Shown: positions 53,415-62,191 of the stretch, in pieces
Numbering within the stretch: the stretch's first letter is position 1
Layout: every line of letters starts with the position of its first letter
Source: Siphonobacter aquaeclarae
GTDB lineage: Bacteria; Bacteroidota; Bacteroidia; Cytophagales; Spirosomataceae
Assembly: GCF_900103285.1 (NCBI RefSeq)
Contig: NZ_FNGS01000008.1
Span: forward strand, 240,094 to 304,093
Direction of reading: 5' to 3'
Length of the DNA stretch: 64,000 nt
Position numbers and translations under genes: made by a program
Notes under the pieces: generated by a model
What the model was told of the DNA's origin: nothing
Databases searched by the model: none
The model's input: only the letters and a program-made list of their open reading frames with translations

Positions 53415-54137
53415 ATGTGGAATTGGAAAAAAGCCGGACTCCTTACGTTACTGTTGGTAGGTCCGGTTTTGACTTTTGTATGGATCCGGTTCGGAAGTAC
53501 CAACCATTTTTCCCTGCCACGGTATTTCCCCCTGAAGGATACATTATCCGGGCAGGTATTAATCCGGGAGCTTGGACCCGGCCGGGCCTGGTGGGAGCCG
53601 GAGCGTGATACCCTGTTTCATACCATTCCGGCGTTTTCGCTGCTGTCGCAGGATAGCGTTGCTGTCACGAATGAAACGTTCAAAGGGAAAATCCGCGTCG
53701 CCGACTTTTTCTTTTCCCGGTGCCCGACTATATGCCCGAAACTGTCTGCGCAACTGGCCCGTGTACAGGATGTTTTTGCATCCGATCCCGATGTTGTGCT
53801 GGTTTCGCATACCATCGACCCGCAGCACGATACCCCTTCCGTCCTCAAGCGATATGGCGGGCAGTTCGATGCACAACCCGGCCGGTGGTATTTCCTGACC
53901 GGAAACAAAGCCGATCTGTATGCCCTTGCTATCAAAGGATATAAACTGGCCGTGCAGGACGACAGCGAAAAAACACCCGCTTCGGAAACCTTCACGCATG
54001 ACAGTAAGTTGGTACTCGTAGATAAGGAAGGCGTGATCCGGGGATATTACGACGGAGAAGACCGGGAAGAAGTAGATCGCCTCATTCTCGAGATCCGTAT
54101 TCTGGAAGATATTTACAAGAAGCGTCAGTCAAAATGA
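53415..54137 (+). CDS. SCO1/SenC copper-delivery protein
   Basis: 240 residues from ATG 53415, with an N-terminal membrane anchor (GLLTLLLVGPVLTFVWI) and a thioredoxin-like domain. Copper ligands C103 and C107 are in SRCPTICPKL and a His is in DTPSVLKR-following region (HTIDPQHDTP). SCO proteins place copper into the CuA site of subunit II. It overlaps the next gene by 4 nt. Confidence 0.92.
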   Translation: MWNWKKAGLLTLLLVGPVLTFVWIRFGSTNHFSLPRYFPLKDTLSGQVLIRELGPGRAWWEPERDTLFHTIPAFSLLSQDSVAVTNETFKGKIRVADFFFSRCPTICPKLSAQLARVQDVFASDPDVVLVSHTIDPQHDTPSVLKRYGGQFDAQPGRWYFLTGNKADLYALAIKGYKLAVQDDSEKTPASETFTHDSKLVLVDKEGVIRGYYDGEDREEVDRLILEIRILEDIYKKRQSK

Positions 54138-54685
54138 ATCAAATGGTCATTCCGGAAGAAAAACAAAAAGGGTATCTTCTCTGGATCCGCATACTATCTG
54201 TTGCCATTCCCCTGGCCGTGGCAATCTTGCTGAATCCACGTTTCCCAAAACTCCACCTGGGCGAATGGACACGGATATTGCCCCATATCAACGGCCTTAT
54301 CAACACGGCGACGTCCCTGCTGCTGATAGCCGGATTCTATTTTGTGAAGAAGGGAAATGTAGCAGCGCACCGCCGGAGCATGCAAACCGCTTTTGTACTC
54401 GGGTCGCTATTCCTGGTGTCATATGTTTTGTATCACCTGACAAATGAGTCTACGACCTTCGAAGGGAAGGGAGCGCTGCTCCGTGGCTTTTATTTCTTCA
54501 TTCTGATCAGCCACATCCTGTTGTCGATTGTCGTGGTGCCGTTTGTACTGCTGGCTGTTTACTATGCCTGGAGCAACCAGATCCGCCGGCATAAGCGGAT
54601 TGTAAAGGTGACGTACCCGTTGTGGTTGTACGTTTCCGTTACCGGAGTCATTGCCTACCTGATGATCAGTCCTTATTACGCCTGA
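54134..54685 (+). CDS. DUF420 membrane protein
   Basis: 183 residues with about five membrane helices (LSVAIPLAVAILLNPRF, GLINTATSLLLIAGFYFVKK, TAFVLGSLFLVSYVLYHLTN). DUF420 proteins are encoded beside oxidase assembly genes (related to CtaM-type proteins) and are thought to help oxidase maturation. Exact role unknown. Confidence 0.88.
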   Translation: MNQMVIPEEKQKGYLLWIRILSVAIPLAVAILLNPRFPKLHLGEWTRILPHINGLINTATSLLLIAGFYFVKKGNVAAHRRSMQTAFVLGSLFLVSYVLYHLTNESTTFEGKGALLRGFYFFILISHILLSIVVVPFVLLAVYYAWSNQIRRHKRIVKVTYPLWLYVSVTGVIAYLMISPYYA

Positions 54686-54690
54686 GCGAT

Positions 54691-54963
54691 ATGAAGAGAT
54701 TCTTTTTTTCTTTGCTGCTGCTGGTCGTGACGACCGTTTCTTCTTTTGCCCAATGCGCGATGTGCCGGGCGTCGGTGGAAAGTACCTATAACGACGGGCG
54801 CTACCTGAGTGGATCGGGCCTTAATACCGGTATCCTGTACCTGCTGGCAATGCCATACCTCATCGTCGGGCTGATTGCTTATCTGTGGTACCGGCAGAGC
54901 CGCAAGGAGCATTCCCGCAAGATGGCAATCTGGCAGCGGCTACGTGGCGTCGCCCATTCCTGA
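54691..54963 (+). CDS. Small exported CxxC membrane protein (90 aa)
   Basis: From ATG 54691: a signal peptide (MKRFFFSLLLLVVTTVSSFA), then QCAMCRASVEST with C22 and C25 right at the predicted mature N-terminus, then one membrane helix (about 48-68, YLLAMPYLIVGLIAYLWYRQ). A longer upstream frame from 54622 overlaps DUF420 and lacks the signal. It is probably in the same operon as SCO and DUF420. The CxxC pair and position suggest a metal or thiol role in oxidase assembly (inference). Confidence 0.75.
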   Translation: MKRFFFSLLLLVVTTVSSFAQCAMCRASVESTYNDGRYLSGSGLNTGILYLLAMPYLIVGLIAYLWYRQSRKEHSRKMAIWQRLRGVAHS

Positions 54964-54999
54964 ACAAGACATTTTGTGTTTGATCAATTGCCGATAGAT

Positions 55000-55048
55000 A
55001 GCCTCCCGTTCTCCGGATCGGGGGGCTTTGTTTTTGTTTTTTACTGAT
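55000..55048 (+). terminator. Terminator at the end of the respiratory cluster
   Basis: An AGCCTCCC / GGGGGGCT stem (55000-55007 with 55020-55027) followed by TTGTTTTTGTTTTTT. Confidence 0.85.
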
Positions 55049-55142
55049 TTGACAAATCGTTGCCTATTTTTCGGAAACCGATGCAACCTTTTGTCATATC
55101 CCCGCATCTACCTGCTGAAGTTGGAAACCCTTATCCCAGGTC

Positions 55143-55709
55143 GTGAAAATTCTACCCTTGTTTCAAACGGAGGAGCAGCTGGTCAAAGCCTGTCAGAAGG
55201 CAGACCCCAAAGCTCAGCGAAGAGTGTACGACAAGTACGCTTCGCGGATGCTCTCTGTTTGCCGGCGGTATTTCAACGACGAGTACGAGGCAGAAGAAGC
55301 CATGATCGAGGGATTTGTGAAAGTGTTTGAGAAAATCGCACAGTTCAAACTGGAGGGGAGTTTCGAAGGATGGATCAGGCGGATCGTGGTGAATGAATGC
55401 CTGATGGCGCTGCGGGCCAAAAAGCAATTGGGCTGGCAGACAAGCTACGACGATGTACTGGAGGAGCCCACTCCGCAATTACCCGAAACATCACTCGAAG
55501 CGGCCGATCTGATGCGGTTGATTGAATCGCTGCCGATCGGGTACCGGACGGTCTTCAACCTGTATGCTATCGAAGGTTACAGTCACGAGGAAATCGCCCG
55601 TACCCTGCAAATAACAGAAAGTACCTCGAAGTCGCAGTTACACCGGGCCAGGGCTTTGTTGCAGCGAATGATCGTTGAAGCAGATACCCGGCAATCCATT
55701 AACTACTGA
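55143..55709 (+). CDS. ECF RNA polymerase sigma factor
   Basis: 188 residues from a GTG start. Region 2 (about 15-85, RRVYDKYASRMLSVCRRYFN, EAEEAMIEGFVKVFEKIAQF) and region 4 (about 125-180, LPIGYRTVFNLYAIEGYSHE, IARTLQITESTSKSQLHRAR) are clear. It is followed by a single-pass protein and a beta-barrel gene in an apparent operon, a different type from the FecI-like factor at 9929. It may answer envelope stress (inference). Confidence 0.92.
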   Translation: MKILPLFQTEEQLVKACQKADPKAQRRVYDKYASRMLSVCRRYFNDEYEAEEAMIEGFVKVFEKIAQFKLEGSFEGWIRRIVVNECLMALRAKKQLGWQTSYDDVLEEPTPQLPETSLEAADLMRLIESLPIGYRTVFNLYAIEGYSHEEIARTLQITESTSKSQLHRARALLQRMIVEADTRQSINY

Positions 55710-55710
55710 C

Positions 55711-56520
55711 ATGAAAAACGAAGAAAGGAAACACCCCGTCGATGAGCTCTTTTCCCGGAAGTTACGGGAGCTGGAGTCGAAGCCCCGTCCGGAAGCCTGG
55801 ACGAGGCTGGAGGGACGGCTGGCGCACCCGCCCCGGCGGATAGTCCCTGCCTGGGTGAAATACTCGGCGGCTGCGTCCGTGCTTCTTATTGCCGGGTGGT
55901 GGATGATTCGTCCCGACGCGCCATCCGGCGCCGAAGTAGCGTCGGTTCCTTCTGTAAAGACAGCACCGGCCGGCCGCGTGGAAAAGCCGGTGGAAGAAGT
56001 TGCTCAAACCGCAACGAAGGCCGCACAGCCTGAAAGCGTTGTGCCGGAAAAAGCGGGACGGCCGGCAGCTTCGCATAAAGAGGAGAAAGTCAGGTACCAA
56101 CTGGATGCCGTTCCCCGGCGTACGGAGATGACGGCACAGCCTAAACGTGTCCTTCGCGCTGAAACACTGGAAAGCCGGCCGGTCGTGCAGGTCACGCCTG
56201 AGCCGGTGATTCGCCAGGAAGAAGTTGCCGTGAAGCCTGTTGAGTCTGTCAAACCGCTGGAGGCCGTCAAGCAGCCGGCCGCGGCCAGCCTGGCGAAGGC
56301 ATCAGAGGAGAAAGTGTTCGTAGTAAATGTCACTGCGCCGAACTTGGGGGAAGCAGCAGGAAGCGAACCGGATACAACGGAAAAGCGGCCGAAGGGCAAG
56401 TTTCTCGCCCGGCTTGCCAAGGGCTGGAAACATATCCAGGATGGAGAGTGGAGCGAAGTAGGGCTGAAGAAAAAAGGCATTCTGGCCCGTGCCGAAGATA
56501 ATCTGTTCAACAAACGGTGA
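55711..56520 (+). CDS. Single-pass membrane protein, probable anti-sigma factor
   Basis: 269 residues from ATG 55711, one base after the sigma-factor stop codon. A cytoplasmic N-terminal region (about 1-48, DELFSRKLRELESKPRPEAW) precedes one membrane segment (about 49-65, YSAAASVLLIAGWWMI). A long, low-complexity Val/Glu/Pro/Lys-rich periplasmic part (about 70-230) follows. Similar proteins sit next to ECF factors in Cytophagales and are taken as their anti-sigma partners; no conserved zinc motif is seen here. Function is inferred from position. Confidence 0.7.
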   Translation: MKNEERKHPVDELFSRKLRELESKPRPEAWTRLEGRLAHPPRRIVPAWVKYSAAASVLLIAGWWMIRPDAPSGAEVASVPSVKTAPAGRVEKPVEEVAQTATKAAQPESVVPEKAGRPAASHKEEKVRYQLDAVPRRTEMTAQPKRVLRAETLESRPVVQVTPEPVIRQEEVAVKPVESVKPLEAVKQPAAASLAKASEEKVFVVNVTAPNLGEAAGSEPDTTEKRPKGKFLARLAKGWKHIQDGEWSEVGLKKKGILARAEDNLFNKR

Positions 56521-56548
56521 GACAACCATCTCTTTTTCTTACTAAGTT

Positions 56549-57550
56549 ATGAAAGCAGTATTTGCAACCCTGCTGGCCGTTATCGGATCGCTGGGTATCG
56601 CTTCGGCGAAGACGACCGACATGAAACGGGATTCAGTGATTGTCGTCATGGGAGACAAGTCGAGAATCATCATCTACGGGGAGAACAAGGAAGAGCTGAA
56701 GAAGCTGATGAAGTACGACATCAATCGCCTCCTGAAAGATGTGGGAGCGAAGATTGACTCAACTTCGGAGCAGGGGACGACCAAAATCGTTCTGGGAGAG
56801 ATGGACGGTACGAAGTATGCCGCGAAACAAAACGCATCCATACGCATCACGCGGAAAGGTATTGAGATTGAAACGGCAAATACTGATTCGACGGGTAACA
56901 AATCTGTAAAGCGTTTGCGTCCGTCGCGGCCATGGTATAAAAACGATCAGGACAATTTTGTTCTTTCGCTTGGCTTGAATGTATACGGAAAGAACGACGG
57001 AGGCAGCCAGTATGCCGACCCGAACCTGTACGACCTGCGCCCGCTGGGCTCACGCTATGTTTCGTTGGGTTTCTACCGGAATCCGGCGATTATCCCGGGG
57101 CAGAATGTAGCGCTTCGATTAAAACTGGGGTTCGATTTTTCCTGGTACAACCTGATGTTTGAAGGCAACAATGTAGCTACCAAAGGGCCGGATCGCATCG
57201 AGTTTCCGGAAAGCACTACTCCGCTGAAAAAGAGCAAACTGACGGCCTGTTATTTCAATATTCCGGTAATGCCGACAATCGCTTTCCGGAAGGGTATTGT
57301 TTCACATATTGCCATCGGAGGTTATGCGGGGTACCGGATCGACAGCTACACCAAAACCAAGACCGAAGGCGGCAAGAAGGACCACAAACACGCCGGCTAC
57401 TGGCTGGAGAATTTCCGGTATGGAGTAGGGGCGGAGCTTGGTTTCCGGAACTCGGTGGATTTGTTTGTACAATACGACCTCAACAAGCTCTACCAGGCTA
57501 ACCGCGGCCCGGAAGTGCAGATGGTGAGTTTCGGCGTCCGGTTTAATTGA
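56549..57550 (+). CDS. Outer-membrane beta-barrel hypothetical protein
   Basis: 333 residues with a signal peptide (AVFATLLAVIGSLGIASAKT). The first part (about 25-125) is soluble and charged; the rest has barrel-like strands (FVLSLGLNVYGKNDGGSQYA, YVSLGFYRNPAIIPGQNVAL) and ends MVSFGVRFN. It follows the ECF/anti-sigma pair and may be its target or signal source (inference). Confidence 0.72.
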   Translation: MKAVFATLLAVIGSLGIASAKTTDMKRDSVIVVMGDKSRIIIYGENKEELKKLMKYDINRLLKDVGAKIDSTSEQGTTKIVLGEMDGTKYAAKQNASIRITRKGIEIETANTDSTGNKSVKRLRPSRPWYKNDQDNFVLSLGLNVYGKNDGGSQYADPNLYDLRPLGSRYVSLGFYRNPAIIPGQNVALRLKLGFDFSWYNLMFEGNNVATKGPDRIEFPESTTPLKKSKLTACYFNIPVMPTIAFRKGIVSHIAIGGYAGYRIDSYTKTKTEGGKKDHKHAGYWLENFRYGVGAELGFRNSVDLFVQYDLNKLYQANRGPEVQMVSFGVRFN

Positions 57551-57560
57551 GATTTTGCTG

Positions 57561-57597
57561 AAAGCGGGCCGTCCGGAGGGGCGGCCCGCTTTTTTTT
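57561..57597 (+). terminator. Terminator after the beta-barrel gene
   Basis: A strong stem of AAAGCGGGCCG with CGGCCCGCTTT (57561-57571 with 57581-57591 approx.) and eight T in a row. Confidence 0.92.
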
Positions 57598-57718
57598 GAA
57601 GAAATTTCTGTCGTACTGCAAAGTCGGAAATGTGATTGAACTGGTTGGTACTGAAATCATTAGGCTCGGATAGAAACAGGGGTATGGTTCATTCCAAAAT
57701 ATTTTTTTCACGAAGGTG

Positions 57719-57750
57719 TTGACAAGGGGCCCCAAACTGATATACCTTTG
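57719..57750 (+). promoter_or_regulatory. Promoter of the tRNA-Tyr/Gly/Thr operon
   Basis: TTG at 57719-57721 and TACCTTTG at 57743-57750, 21 nt apart, in front of tRNA-Tyr. The -7 element is a full consensus match. Confidence 0.65.
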
Positions 57751-57812
57751 CGACTCCAAAGCCGACGGTAATGGGAAAGTTCTCTGAAAAGAGTTTGAAA
57801 TTTTAACCATTT

Positions 57813-57895
57813 GGGGCGATACCAGAGTGGCCAAATGGGGCAGACTGTAAATCTGCTGGCGTATGCCTACGGTGGTTCGAATCCATCTCGCCCCA
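57813..57895 (+). tRNA. tRNA-Tyr (GTA)
   Basis: An 83-nt class II tRNA: acceptor GGGGCGA with TCGCCCC, anticodon GTA at 57847-57849 in a CTGTAAA loop between GCAGA and TCTGC, long variable arm and GGTTCGAATCC T-arm. CCA is not encoded. First of three tRNAs upstream of tuf. Confidence 0.97.
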
Positions 57896-57937
57896 CAATT
57901 CAGGACGGATATCTTGCCGGTATCCGTCCCTGATCAT

Positions 57938-58010
57938 GCGGGCGTAGCTCAGTTGGTAGAGCGGCAGCCTTCCAAGCTGCAGGTCGCGGGTTCGAGCCTC
58001 GTCGCCCGCT
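57938..58010 (+). tRNA. tRNA-Gly (TCC)
   Basis: 73 nt: acceptor GCGGGCG with CGCCCGC, anticodon TCC in a CTTCCAA loop between GCAGC and GCTGC, and T-arm GCGGGTTCGAGCCTCGT. CCA not encoded. Confidence 0.97.
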
Positions 58011-58123
58011 CTCGAGTAGAGCAAGTCTTCATAGTTCTTTTAGGAGACAGCTTCCGATTTACGGCAACAGGCAGTTCGCTGCTTTTCCGTGAAATCCATC
58101 AGGCAACTTGTAGTCAAGATTTT

Positions 58124-58195
<72 letters not shown>

Positions 58196-58241
58196 CTGAA
58201 ACTTTCCGGCCTGAATTTGCCAGAGAGATCAGAATTGCGAA

Positions 58242-58274
58242 ATCCCTCTTCCGTTGTGGAGAGGGAATTTTTTC
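58242..58274 (+). terminator. Terminator-like hairpin between tRNA-Thr and tuf
   Basis: An 8-bp stem (58243-58250 with 58259-58266) followed by AATTTTTTC. It may end the tRNA transcript or reduce readthrough into tuf. Confidence 0.6.
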
Positions 58275-58357
58275 GTAACGAAAGGTGCAAGTGACTCATC
58301 GCAGGTAACTTTCATCCAAATAAAACCCAATAGCGAAACCGATAATTCTTTCAAACA

Positions 58358-59542
58358 ATGGCAAAAGAGACTTTTGACCGCTCGAAACCACACGTAAACA
58401 TTGGTACGATTGGTCACGTTGACCACGGTAAGACGACCCTGACTGCTGCCATCACGAAGGTTCTTTCTGAAAAAGGTCTGGCAGAGAAAAGAGATTTCTC
58501 TCAAATCGACAATGCACCTGAAGAGCGTGAGCGTGGTATCACCATCAACACGGCACACGTCGAATACCAAACTGTGAATCGTCACTACGCGCACGTTGAC
58601 TGCCCTGGTCACGCCGATTACGTGAAGAACATGGTTACGGGTGCTGCTCAGATGGACGGTGCCATCCTCGTGGTAGCTGCTACCGACGGTCCGATGCCCC
58701 AGACGCGTGAGCACATCCTTCTCGCCCGTCAGGTTGGTGTACCCCAGCTGGTAGTGTTCATGAACAAGGTTGACATGGTTGACGATCCCGAGCTTCTCGA
58801 ACTCGTCGAAATGGAAATCCGTGACCTCCTGAGCTTCTACCAATTCGACGGCGACAACATTCCGGTTATCCAGGGTTCTGCACTGGGTGGTCTGAACGGC
58901 GAGCCGAAGTGGGTTGAAACCATCGACAAACTGATGGAAGCAGTTGACTCATGGATCCCGACTCCTCCGCGTGAAACGGACAAGCCGTTCCTGATGCCGG
59001 TAGAAGACGTGTTCTCTATCACGGGTCGTGGTACGGTAGCTACCGGCCGGATCGAAACAGGTGTTATCAACTCTGGTGACCCGGTTGAAATCCTCGGTAT
59101 GGGTGCTGAAAACCTGAAGTCTACGGTAACGGGTGTGGAAATGTTCCGCAAGATCCTCGACCGCGGTGAAGCTGGTGACAACGTAGGTCTCCTCCTCCGT
59201 GGTATCGAAAAAACCGATATCCGTCGCGGTATGGTTATCTGTAAGCCCGGTTCTGTGAAGCCCCACAACCACTTCAAGGCTGAGGTGTATATCCTCTCCA
59301 AAGAAGAAGGTGGCCGTCACACGCCGTTCTTCAACAAGTACCGTCCCCAGTTCTACTTCCGTACCACGGACGTAACAGGCGAAATCAAACTTCCCGAGAA
59401 CGTGGAAATGGTTATGCCGGGTGACAACATTACGATCGACGTAACCCTGATCAACCCGATCGCTATGGATAAGGGTCTCCGTTTCGCTATCCGCGAAGGT
59501 GGCCGTACCGTAGGTGCTGGTCAGGTAACGGAAATCCTCTAA
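58358..59542 (+). CDS. tuf: Elongation factor Tu
   Basis: 394 residues, the standard length. GTPase motifs are [10 protein letters not shown] (G1), [11 protein letters not shown] (G2), [11 protein letters not shown] (G3) and [10 protein letters not shown] (G4). Domains 2 and 3 follow to the end [20 protein letters not shown]. It delivers aminoacyl-tRNA to the ribosome. Position between three tRNAs and tRNA-Trp/secE matches the ancient gene order seen in E. coli (tufB locus). Confidence 0.99.
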   Translation: MAKETFDRSKPHVNIGTIGHVDHGKTTLTAAITKVLSEKGLAEKRDFSQIDNAPEERERGITINTAHVEYQTVNRHYAHVDCPGHADYVKNMVTGAAQMDGAILVVAATDGPMPQTREHILLARQVGVPQLVVFMNKVDMVDDPELLELVEMEIRDLLSFYQFDGDNIPVIQGSALGGLNGEPKWVETIDKLMEAVDSWIPTPPRETDKPFLMPVEDVFSITGRGTVATGRIETGVINSGDPVEILGMGAENLKSTVTGVEMFRKILDRGEAGDNVGLLLRGIEKTDIRRGMVICKPGSVKPHNHFKAEVYILSKEEGGRHTPFFNKYRPQFYFRTTDVTGEIKLPENVEMVMPGDNITIDVTLINPIAMDKGLRFAIREGGRTVGAGQVTEIL

Positions 59543-59567
59543 TCAGGATTCTCTGATATACCTTTCT

Positions 59568-59601
59568 AAAGAGGCTGTTTCATTCGTGAGACAGCCTCTT
59601 T
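59568..59601 (+). terminator. Terminator after tuf
   Basis: A stem of about 14 bp (59568-59581 with 59588-59601, one G-T pair). A short TTTGATTG follows, so efficiency is uncertain. Confidence 0.6.
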
Positions 59602-59626
59602 GATTGTTAGAAACGACCGTACGCTT

Positions 59627-59695
59627 TTTCTGTGAAGTCTGTGTATTCTGTGAGAAATAAAATTATTCTCACAGAATACACAGACTTCACAGAAA
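59627..59695 (+). repeat. Perfect 30-bp hairpin with 9-nt internal period
   Basis: Arms 59627-59656 and 59666-59695 are perfectly complementary with a 9-nt AT loop. Each arm contains three TCTGTG units spaced 9 nt apart. It codes for no protein and has no terminator T run. It lies between tuf and the trnW-secE promoter. Confidence 0.95.
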
Positions 59696-59773
59696 GCTAG
59701 CCGGAAGAAGGGGTAGCGGAGCCGGGTGTAGGAAGAGGGGCTAAAAAATATCTGAAAAAAGTTGAACGTTTTA

Positions 59774-59804
59774 TTTGATCTGACTCGTTCAAACGCTATT
59801 TTTG
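59774..59804 (+). promoter_or_regulatory. Promoter of tRNA-Trp, secE, nusG and ribosomal genes
   Basis: TTTG (59774-59777), 19 nt, TATTTTTG (59797-59804): a full consensus match. The transcript would begin near 59810, about 20 nt before tRNA-Trp. Confidence 0.8.
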
Positions 59805-59830
59805 CAGTCCCAAATCGAGTATTAAAGTAC

Positions 59831-59901
59831 ACGGGCATAGTATAAGGGTAGTACAGAGGTCTCCAAAACCTTCGGTCTGGGTTCGAATCCTGGTGCCCGT
59901 G
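59831..59901 (+). tRNA. tRNA-Trp (CCA)
   Basis: 71 nt: acceptor ACGGGCA with TGCCCGT, anticodon CCA in a CTCCAAA loop, T-arm GGGTTCGAATCC and discriminator G. The 3' CCA is not encoded. It is the first gene of the secE operon, as in many bacteria. Confidence 0.96.
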
Positions 59902-59910
59902 CAGTGAATT

Positions 59911-59978
59911 TCAGGTTTAAGGTTTAAAAGGAAGTTGGCTTCCAGTGGAGGCCGGCGCGTTTTAAACTTTAAACCTGA
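59911..59978 (+). repeat. Heptad inverted repeat before secE
   Basis: Left arm 59911-59929 pairs with 59960-59978 over 19 nt with one G-T pair. The arms are in 7-nt register (TCAGGTT, TAAGGTT, TAAAAGG; AAACTTT, AAACCTG on the right). The loop has its own GGAAG/CTTCC hairpin (59930-59943). The right arm ends 19 nt before the secE ATG. Confidence 0.8.
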
Positions 59979-59997
59979 AGAGTTTAAACCAGAAACA

Positions 59998-60192
59998 ATG
60001 GAAAAGGTCACGTCTTTGTTCAAGGCCTCCTGGGAGGAAGTTACGCAGCATATTACCTGGCCTCCTTTCAAGGAGCTGCAATCCAGCTCCTGGCTGGTGT
60101 TGATCGCATCACTGATCTTTGCCCTGGTGGTAGGTCTGATGGACGCCGGTTTCCAGAATGTATTGAACGCTTTCTACAGTCTCTCCAAGTAA
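59998..60192 (+). CDS. secE: Preprotein translocase subunit SecE
   Basis: 64 residues from ATG 59998, a usual short SecE. One membrane helix (about 38-58, SSWLVLIASLIFALVVGLMD) follows an amphipathic N-terminal region with EEVTQHITWPPFKEL. It is part of the SecYEG channel. A longer frame from 59935 would read through the heptad repeat and is rejected. Confidence 0.94.
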   Translation: MEKVTSLFKASWEEVTQHITWPPFKELQSSSWLVLIASLIFALVVGLMDAGFQNVLNAFYSLSK

Positions 60193-60202
60193 GCTGAGTA
60201 GC

Positions 60203-60274
60203 TGTTTCGTGTTTTGAGTTTCGCGCCCGGTGTGCGGTTCAAAACGCAGGACTCCCAACTCAAAACGTCAAAGA
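60203..60274 (+). repeat. Heptad inverted repeat before nusG
   Basis: Left units TGTTTCG, TGTTTTG, AGTTTCG (60203-60223); right units CAAAACG, CAGGACT, CCCAACT, CAAAACG, TCAAAGA (60240-60274), all in a 7-nt register. GTTTTGAGTT (60211-60220) pairs perfectly with AACTCAAAAC (60257-60266). The right arm abuts the nusG ATG (60278). Confidence 0.8.
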
Positions 60275-60277
60275 ATT

Positions 60278-60841
60278 ATGAGCAACGTGAATTGGTATGT
60301 TTTGCGGGCTGTGTCAGGGCAGGAGAAGAAGGTGAAGTCCTATCTGGAAAACGAAGTAGCCAGACAGGGACTGACCGAATCGGTACCGCAGATTCTGATT
60401 CCGACGGAGAAGATCGTGGAGATGCGTAACGGAAAGAAGCGGATTCGCGAGAAGGCTTTTTTTCCGGGGTATATCATGATTTCAGCCGATTTGTCCAACG
60501 GAGAAGTCATGCACTTGATCACCAGTATGCCGGGCGTAATCGGCTTTCTGGGCAGTAATGACAAGGACAAAAATGCGGCGAAAATACCCGTACCCCTCCG
60601 GGCTTCTGAAGTAAAGCGGATGCTGGGTCAGGTGGACGAGGTCGTAGAAGAAGCGGCTGTCGCTTCGGTATCCTTCCTCAAGGGTGAATCGATCAAGGTA
60701 ATGGACGGCCCGTTCAGCGGCTTCTCCGGTACGATCGAGGAAATTTTCGACGATAAGAAAAAGCTCCAGGTGACCGTCAAAATCTTCGGACGGAATACAC
60801 CGGTAGAATTGAGCTACGCTCAGGTAGAAAAAGAAAGCTAG
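60278..60841 (+). CDS. nusG: Transcription termination/antitermination protein NusG
   Basis: 187 residues from ATG 60278. The N-terminal NGN domain (NWYVLRAVSGQEKKVKSYLE, FFPGYIMISADLSNGEV) and the C-terminal KOW domain (GESIKVMDGPFSGFSGTIEE) are both present. It binds RNA polymerase and couples transcription to translation. An upstream in-frame GTG or ATG would run through the repeat and is not preferred. Confidence 0.97.
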   Translation: MSNVNWYVLRAVSGQEKKVKSYLENEVARQGLTESVPQILIPTEKIVEMRNGKKRIREKAFFPGYIMISADLSNGEVMHLITSMPGVIGFLGSNDKDKNAAKIPVPLRASEVKRMLGQVDEVVEEAAVASVSFLKGESIKVMDGPFSGFSGTIEEIFDDKKKLQVTVKIFGRNTPVELSYAQVEKES

Positions 60842-60967
60842 TACAGACTCCGTTGAGTGAGCTTCGGAGTAGCAGGCAAATCCGGCTTCCACAGAATTGT
60901 CTCGTTGTACCGCTTCTTTCGATAGATGCAACAGGGCTGCCCGGCAGCCTCAAATTTTATCCAAACA

Positions 60968-61411
60968 ATGGCTAAGCAAATCACTGGATACGTTAAACTG
61001 CAGGTGAAAGGTGGTCAGGCAAACCCGTCGCCCCCGATCGGTCCGGCGCTGGGTTCCAAGGGTCTGAACATCATGGAATTCTGCAAGCAGTTCAACGCCC
61101 GTTCCCAAGACAAAATGGGTCAGGTGCTGCCGGTCTTGATTACGTACTACTCGGACAAATCGTTCGATTTCGTTATCAAGACTCCTCCGGCTGCCAACCT
61201 GCTGCTGGAAGCTGCAAAGGTGAAACTGGGTTCTGCCCAGCCTAACCTGAAGAAAGTAGGCTCCGTCAGCTGGGACCAGATCCGTACCATCGCCGAAATC
61301 AAAATGCCGGATCTCAACTGCTTCACCATCGAAGCAGCGATGAAGATGGTTGCCGGTACTGCCCGTTCTATGGGGATCACCGTTTCCGGTACCGCCCCCT
61401 GGCAGGCTTAA
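60968..61411 (+). CDS. rplK: 50S ribosomal protein L11
   Basis: 147 residues from ATG 60968. Typical [20 protein letters not shown] and [20 protein letters not shown] are seen. It forms the GTPase-associated region of the 50S subunit with L10 and L12. The start matches the usual MAK. Confidence 0.99.
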   Translation: MAKQITGYVKLQVKGGQANPSPPIGPALGSKGLNIMEFCKQFNARSQDKMGQVLPVLITYYSDKSFDFVIKTPPAANLLLEAAKVKLGSAQPNLKKVGSVSWDQIRTIAEIKMPDLNCFTIEAAMKMVAGTARSMGITVSGTAPWQA

Positions 61412-61489
61412 TTTTTCGCAAACGGGGGAGAACAAGGGGTGATCGTTTGATCACGTACGTTCGTCACTTACCCCAAAAACACCATTCCA

Positions 61490-62188
61490 ATGGCGAAGTT
61501 AACCAAGAAGCAAAAAGAAGCGCGCGCCAAGTTTGATCAGGCAGCCGCGTATGACCTGGAAAAGGCAGCTTCCATTCTGAAGGAAATCTCTTACACCAAG
61601 TTCGACGCATCTGTTGATATCGATGTTCGTCTCGGCGTAGACCCCCGTAAGGCAGACCAGATGGTCCGTGGCGTTGTTGCCCTGCCGCACGGAACCGGGA
61701 AAGATGTCCGTGTTCTCGTTCTCTGTACACCTGACAAGGTAGAAGAAGCCAAGGCTGCCGGAGCCGACCACGTCGGTCTCGATGATTATATCGAGAAAAT
61801 CATGGCAGGCTGGACTGATATCGACGTGATCATCACCATGCCGACCGTAATGGCAAAAATCGGCCGTCTGGGTAAAATCCTCGGTCCCCGCGGATTGATG
61901 CCCAACCCGAAGTCTGGTACGGTAACACTGGAAGTAGGTAATGCGGTGAAGGAAGTGAAGGCTGGTAAGATCGATTTCAAAGTCGACAAGACCGGTATCA
62001 TTCACACTTCTATCGGTAAAGTTTCTTTTGAACCGGGTAAACTGGCTGAAAACGCGCAGGAGGTAATCAACACCCTCATGAAGCTGAAGCCGTCCTCGGC
62101 AAAAGGTACCTATGTGAAGAGCATCTTCCTGTCAAGTACCATGAGCCCGAGTGTGCAAATTGATAAAAACACTGTAAACGGTCTGTAA
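61490..62188 (+). CDS. rplA: 50S ribosomal protein L1
   Basis: 232 residues. Conserved [20 protein letters not shown] near 130 and [20 protein letters not shown] are present. In many bacteria L1 represses its own L11-L1 mRNA. It lies 78 nt after rplK and 3 nt before rplJ. Confidence 0.99.
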   Translation: MAKLTKKQKEARAKFDQAAAYDLEKAASILKEISYTKFDASVDIDVRLGVDPRKADQMVRGVVALPHGTGKDVRVLVLCTPDKVEEAKAAGADHVGLDDYIEKIMAGWTDIDVIITMPTVMAKIGRLGKILGPRGLMPNPKSGTVTLEVGNAVKEVKAGKIDFKVDKTGIIHTSIGKVSFEPGKLAENAQEVINTLMKLKPSSAKGTYVKSIFLSSTMSPSVQIDKNTVNGL

Positions 62189-62191
62189 GTC

